From Rhizobiaceae bacterium (GTDB taxonomy: Bacteria > Pseudomonadota > Alphaproteobacteria > Rhizobiales > Rhizobiaceae): a stretch of DNA of 6,953 nucleotides. Below, one piece after another: positions 5,698-6,953 of the stretch (position 1 is its first letter; each line of letters opens with the position of its first letter). Where the stretch lies: the NCBI GenBank assembly GCA_020696915.1, contig JAJFMR010000152.1, forward strand, positions 1 to 6,953, given 5' to 3'. The notes under the pieces are model-generated. The model saw only the letters and a list, made by a program, of their open reading frames with translations. It was not told the DNA's origin and did not search any database. Both the position numbers and the translations under genes were made by a program.

Positions 5698-6798
5698 ATG
5701 ACAGCCTATTGTTTCTTCGACGTGCGTGAGATCACAGATCAGGCCAAGGTCGATCAATATCTGGCCGGAGTCTTTGCGACGGTCGAGCACCACGGTGGCC
5801 GCTATCTCGTGCTGGGTGGGAAGGTCGATCTTGTCGAAGGAGATTGGCAGCCGGTCTATCCGGTGATCGTCGAGTTTTCCGATCGCCAACAGGCGCAACG
5901 CTGGTATTCATCGTCCGAATACCAGCCCCTGAAAGCCCTCCGCGTCGCCGCGACGCGATCCAACGCCGTGATTCTGGAAGGCGCGGCGCCGGAGCTCGAC
6001 AACTCGTCGGGGCCCGTGCCGTCGAAATCCCCTGCCGAAGTCTATGACGACATGTTCGTCCCGGCGCTGTTCCGGCAATGGGGACCCATCGTCGCCGAAG
6101 CAGCTCGAATGAAGGATGGCGACCGGGTGATAGACGTCGCATGCGGCACCGGCGTGCTGGCTTTCGCGGCCCTCGACCGGGTTGGACCACGAGGCATGGT
6201 GGTCGGCCTCGACCCGAACCCGGACATGCTTGCCGTGGCTCGCCGCAGAAGCAATCGCATAGATTGGCGCCAGGGCAGTGCCGAAGCAATTCCCTTCGCC
6301 GATGCGAGTTTCGACGCAGTTGCAAGCCAGTTCGGGCTGATGTTCTTCACGGATCGCGTCGCCGGATTGCGGGAAATGGCACGCGTGCTGAAGCCAGGCG
6401 GCCACCTTGCAGTGGCGGTCTGCGACTCGCTCGAGCGCTCCCCCGGCTACGCGGCCTTGGCAGAACTGCTGGAGCGCCTGTTCGGCAGCCGCGTGGCGGA
6501 GGCCTTCAGGGCGCCCTTCCTGCTGGGGGACGCGGAAGTGCTACGCGGGCTGTGCGCCGAGGCCGGCATGGACGCAAGCGTTGAGCGGCGGCAAGGAACG
6601 GTCCGCTTTTCCTCGATCGCGTCGCTTGTTTCCACCGAAAGGGCGTGCGTCTGGACACTGGGCGGGTTGCTGGACAGGCGGCAGTTCGAGAGATTGCTGG
6701 AGGAAGCTGAACTGGCGCTGGGATCCTTCCGGACTGCCGATGGAAGCGTCGCCTTCGAGATGCCTGCGCTGCTGGCAACGGTGCGCAAGCCGCAATGA
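5698..6798 (+). CDS. DUF1330 domain fused to class I SAM-dependent methyltransferase
   Basis: A 366-residue two-domain cytoplasmic protein. Residues 1-96 match the DUF1330 family, a small ferredoxin-like-fold domain normally found alone: GGRYLVLGG at 33-41, EGDW at 47-50, VIVEF at 56-60, WYSSSEYQPLKALR at 69-82, and the closing VILEG. After a short Ser/Pro linker, residues about 113-366 form a UbiE/Methyltransf_11-type methyltransferase. Motif I is VIDVACGTG (144-152), the acidic ribose-binding residue is Asp172 in VVGLDPNPDML, motif II is around FDAVASQFGLMFF (205-217), and motif III is LKPGGHLAVAV (231-241). The SAM-binding residues look intact. The acceptor substrate is unknown. The ATG at 5698 has CAGGGAA about 7 bases upstream and DUF1330 begins at residue 3, so the start is secure and the fusion is genuine in this reading. 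A consensus -10 box and an inverted repeat lie upstream, next to the divergent AraC gene. Confidence 0.94.
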   Translation: MTAYCFFDVREITDQAKVDQYLAGVFATVEHHGGRYLVLGGKVDLVEGDWQPVYPVIVEFSDRQQAQRWYSSSEYQPLKALRVAATRSNAVILEGAAPELDNSSGPVPSKSPAEVYDDMFVPALFRQWGPIVAEAARMKDGDRVIDVACGTGVLAFAALDRVGPRGMVVGLDPNPDMLAVARRRSNRIDWRQGSAEAIPFADASFDAVASQFGLMFFTDRVAGLREMARVLKPGGHLAVAVCDSLERSPGYAALAELLERLFGSRVAEAFRAPFLLGDAEVLRGLCAEAGMDASVERRQGTVRFSSIASLVSTERACVWTLGGLLDRRQFERLLEEAELALGSFRTADGSVAFEMPALLATVRKPQ

Positions 6799-6821
6799 GG
6801 CGGGCTGATGCGGATGTTGTG

Positions 6822-6852
6822 CTGGCCTGAACGGCTGCCCTGTTCAAGCCAG
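6822..6852 (+). terminator. hairpin after the methyltransferase gene, possible terminator
   Basis: CTGGCCTGAAC (6822-6832) pairs with GTTCAAGCCAG (6842-6852) at 10 of 11 positions, with one C-A mismatch and a 9-base loop. It begins 24 bases after the methyltransferase stop, where a terminator would be expected. Only two T residues follow, so it is not a canonical intrinsic terminator. It may instead be a 3'-end-stabilising stem or act together with Rho. The remaining bases to 6953 hold no recognisable gene. Confidence 0.4.
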
Positions 6853-6953
6853 TTGCCGGGTGGCACGCGCAAGCAAGCACTTGCCGACGACCATACGCAG
6901 TTTCCACCAGCGCCGTTTCAGGGTCGGCAAAGTTCTGGATTCATCCCCCGTAG

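Noticed and set aside
5557..5898. An N-terminal extension of the AraC gene to 5898.
   Set aside because: It would run antisense through the DUF1330 coding region and the promoter; ATG 5556 has a good ribosome binding site and fits the family length.
6844..6953. A minus-strand frame open from the right edge to a stop at 6844-6846, about 35 codons, basic in composition.
   Set aside because: Too short and without a recognisable motif; it could be the end of a convergent gene, but nothing in the window decides it.

Overview
The window is GC-rich, with a strong G/C bias at third codon positions in the real genes. It looks like a chromosomal stretch from an alphaproteobacterium, most likely in the Hyphomicrobiales (rhizobia and relatives such as Mesorhizobium). 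That placement is an inference from gene families and codon use; no rRNA or marker gene is present to confirm it. No mobile element, CRISPR array or rRNA was recognised.

Left part (1-1435): a complete tRNA-Thr(UGU) at 30-105 is followed by about 1 kb of sparse, eroded-looking DNA. This holds one plausible orphan gene with a GTG start and a good ribosome binding site (572-940). It also holds the 3' relic of an opine-oxidase/HcnB-type FAD oxidoreductase (about 1145-1439), cut off at its 5' end and frameshifted inside its [2Fe-2S] BFD-like domain. A tRNA gene next to decayed coding sequence fits an old integration or deletion scar, but no integrase or attachment-site repeat is visible.

Centre (1436-4237): two intact genes form an apparent operon. 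The first encodes a 131-residue AhpD-like carboxymuconolactone-decarboxylase-family protein with the full Glu/CxxC/His catalytic set. The second, 24 bases downstream, encodes a 793-residue thiamine-diphosphate enzyme of the AceE (homodimeric pyruvate dehydrogenase E1)/transketolase superfamily. It lacks the N-terminal segment that docks AceE on its E2 core, and no E2 or E3 gene is nearby. The pair is the most interesting unit here, because AhpD enzymes use lipoyl/dihydrolipoyl chemistry while AceE is an E1 that normally feeds a lipoyl carrier. The relic upstream overlaps the first gene by a GTGA junction, so the operon probably once began with, or continued from, the oxidoreductase.

Right part (4537-6852): an AraC-family regulator with an N-terminal cupin domain (minus strand) is divergent from a fused DUF1330-methyltransferase gene (plus strand). 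The 141-base divergent region carries a perfect 9-bp inverted repeat placed 4 bases upstream of a consensus TATAAT, so it overlaps where the -35 box would be. This looks like a self-contained regulator-target pair in which the AraC protein probably controls the methyltransferase. A hairpin follows the methyltransferase gene. The AraC gene and the AceE-like gene converge across a 299-base gap with no recognisable gene.
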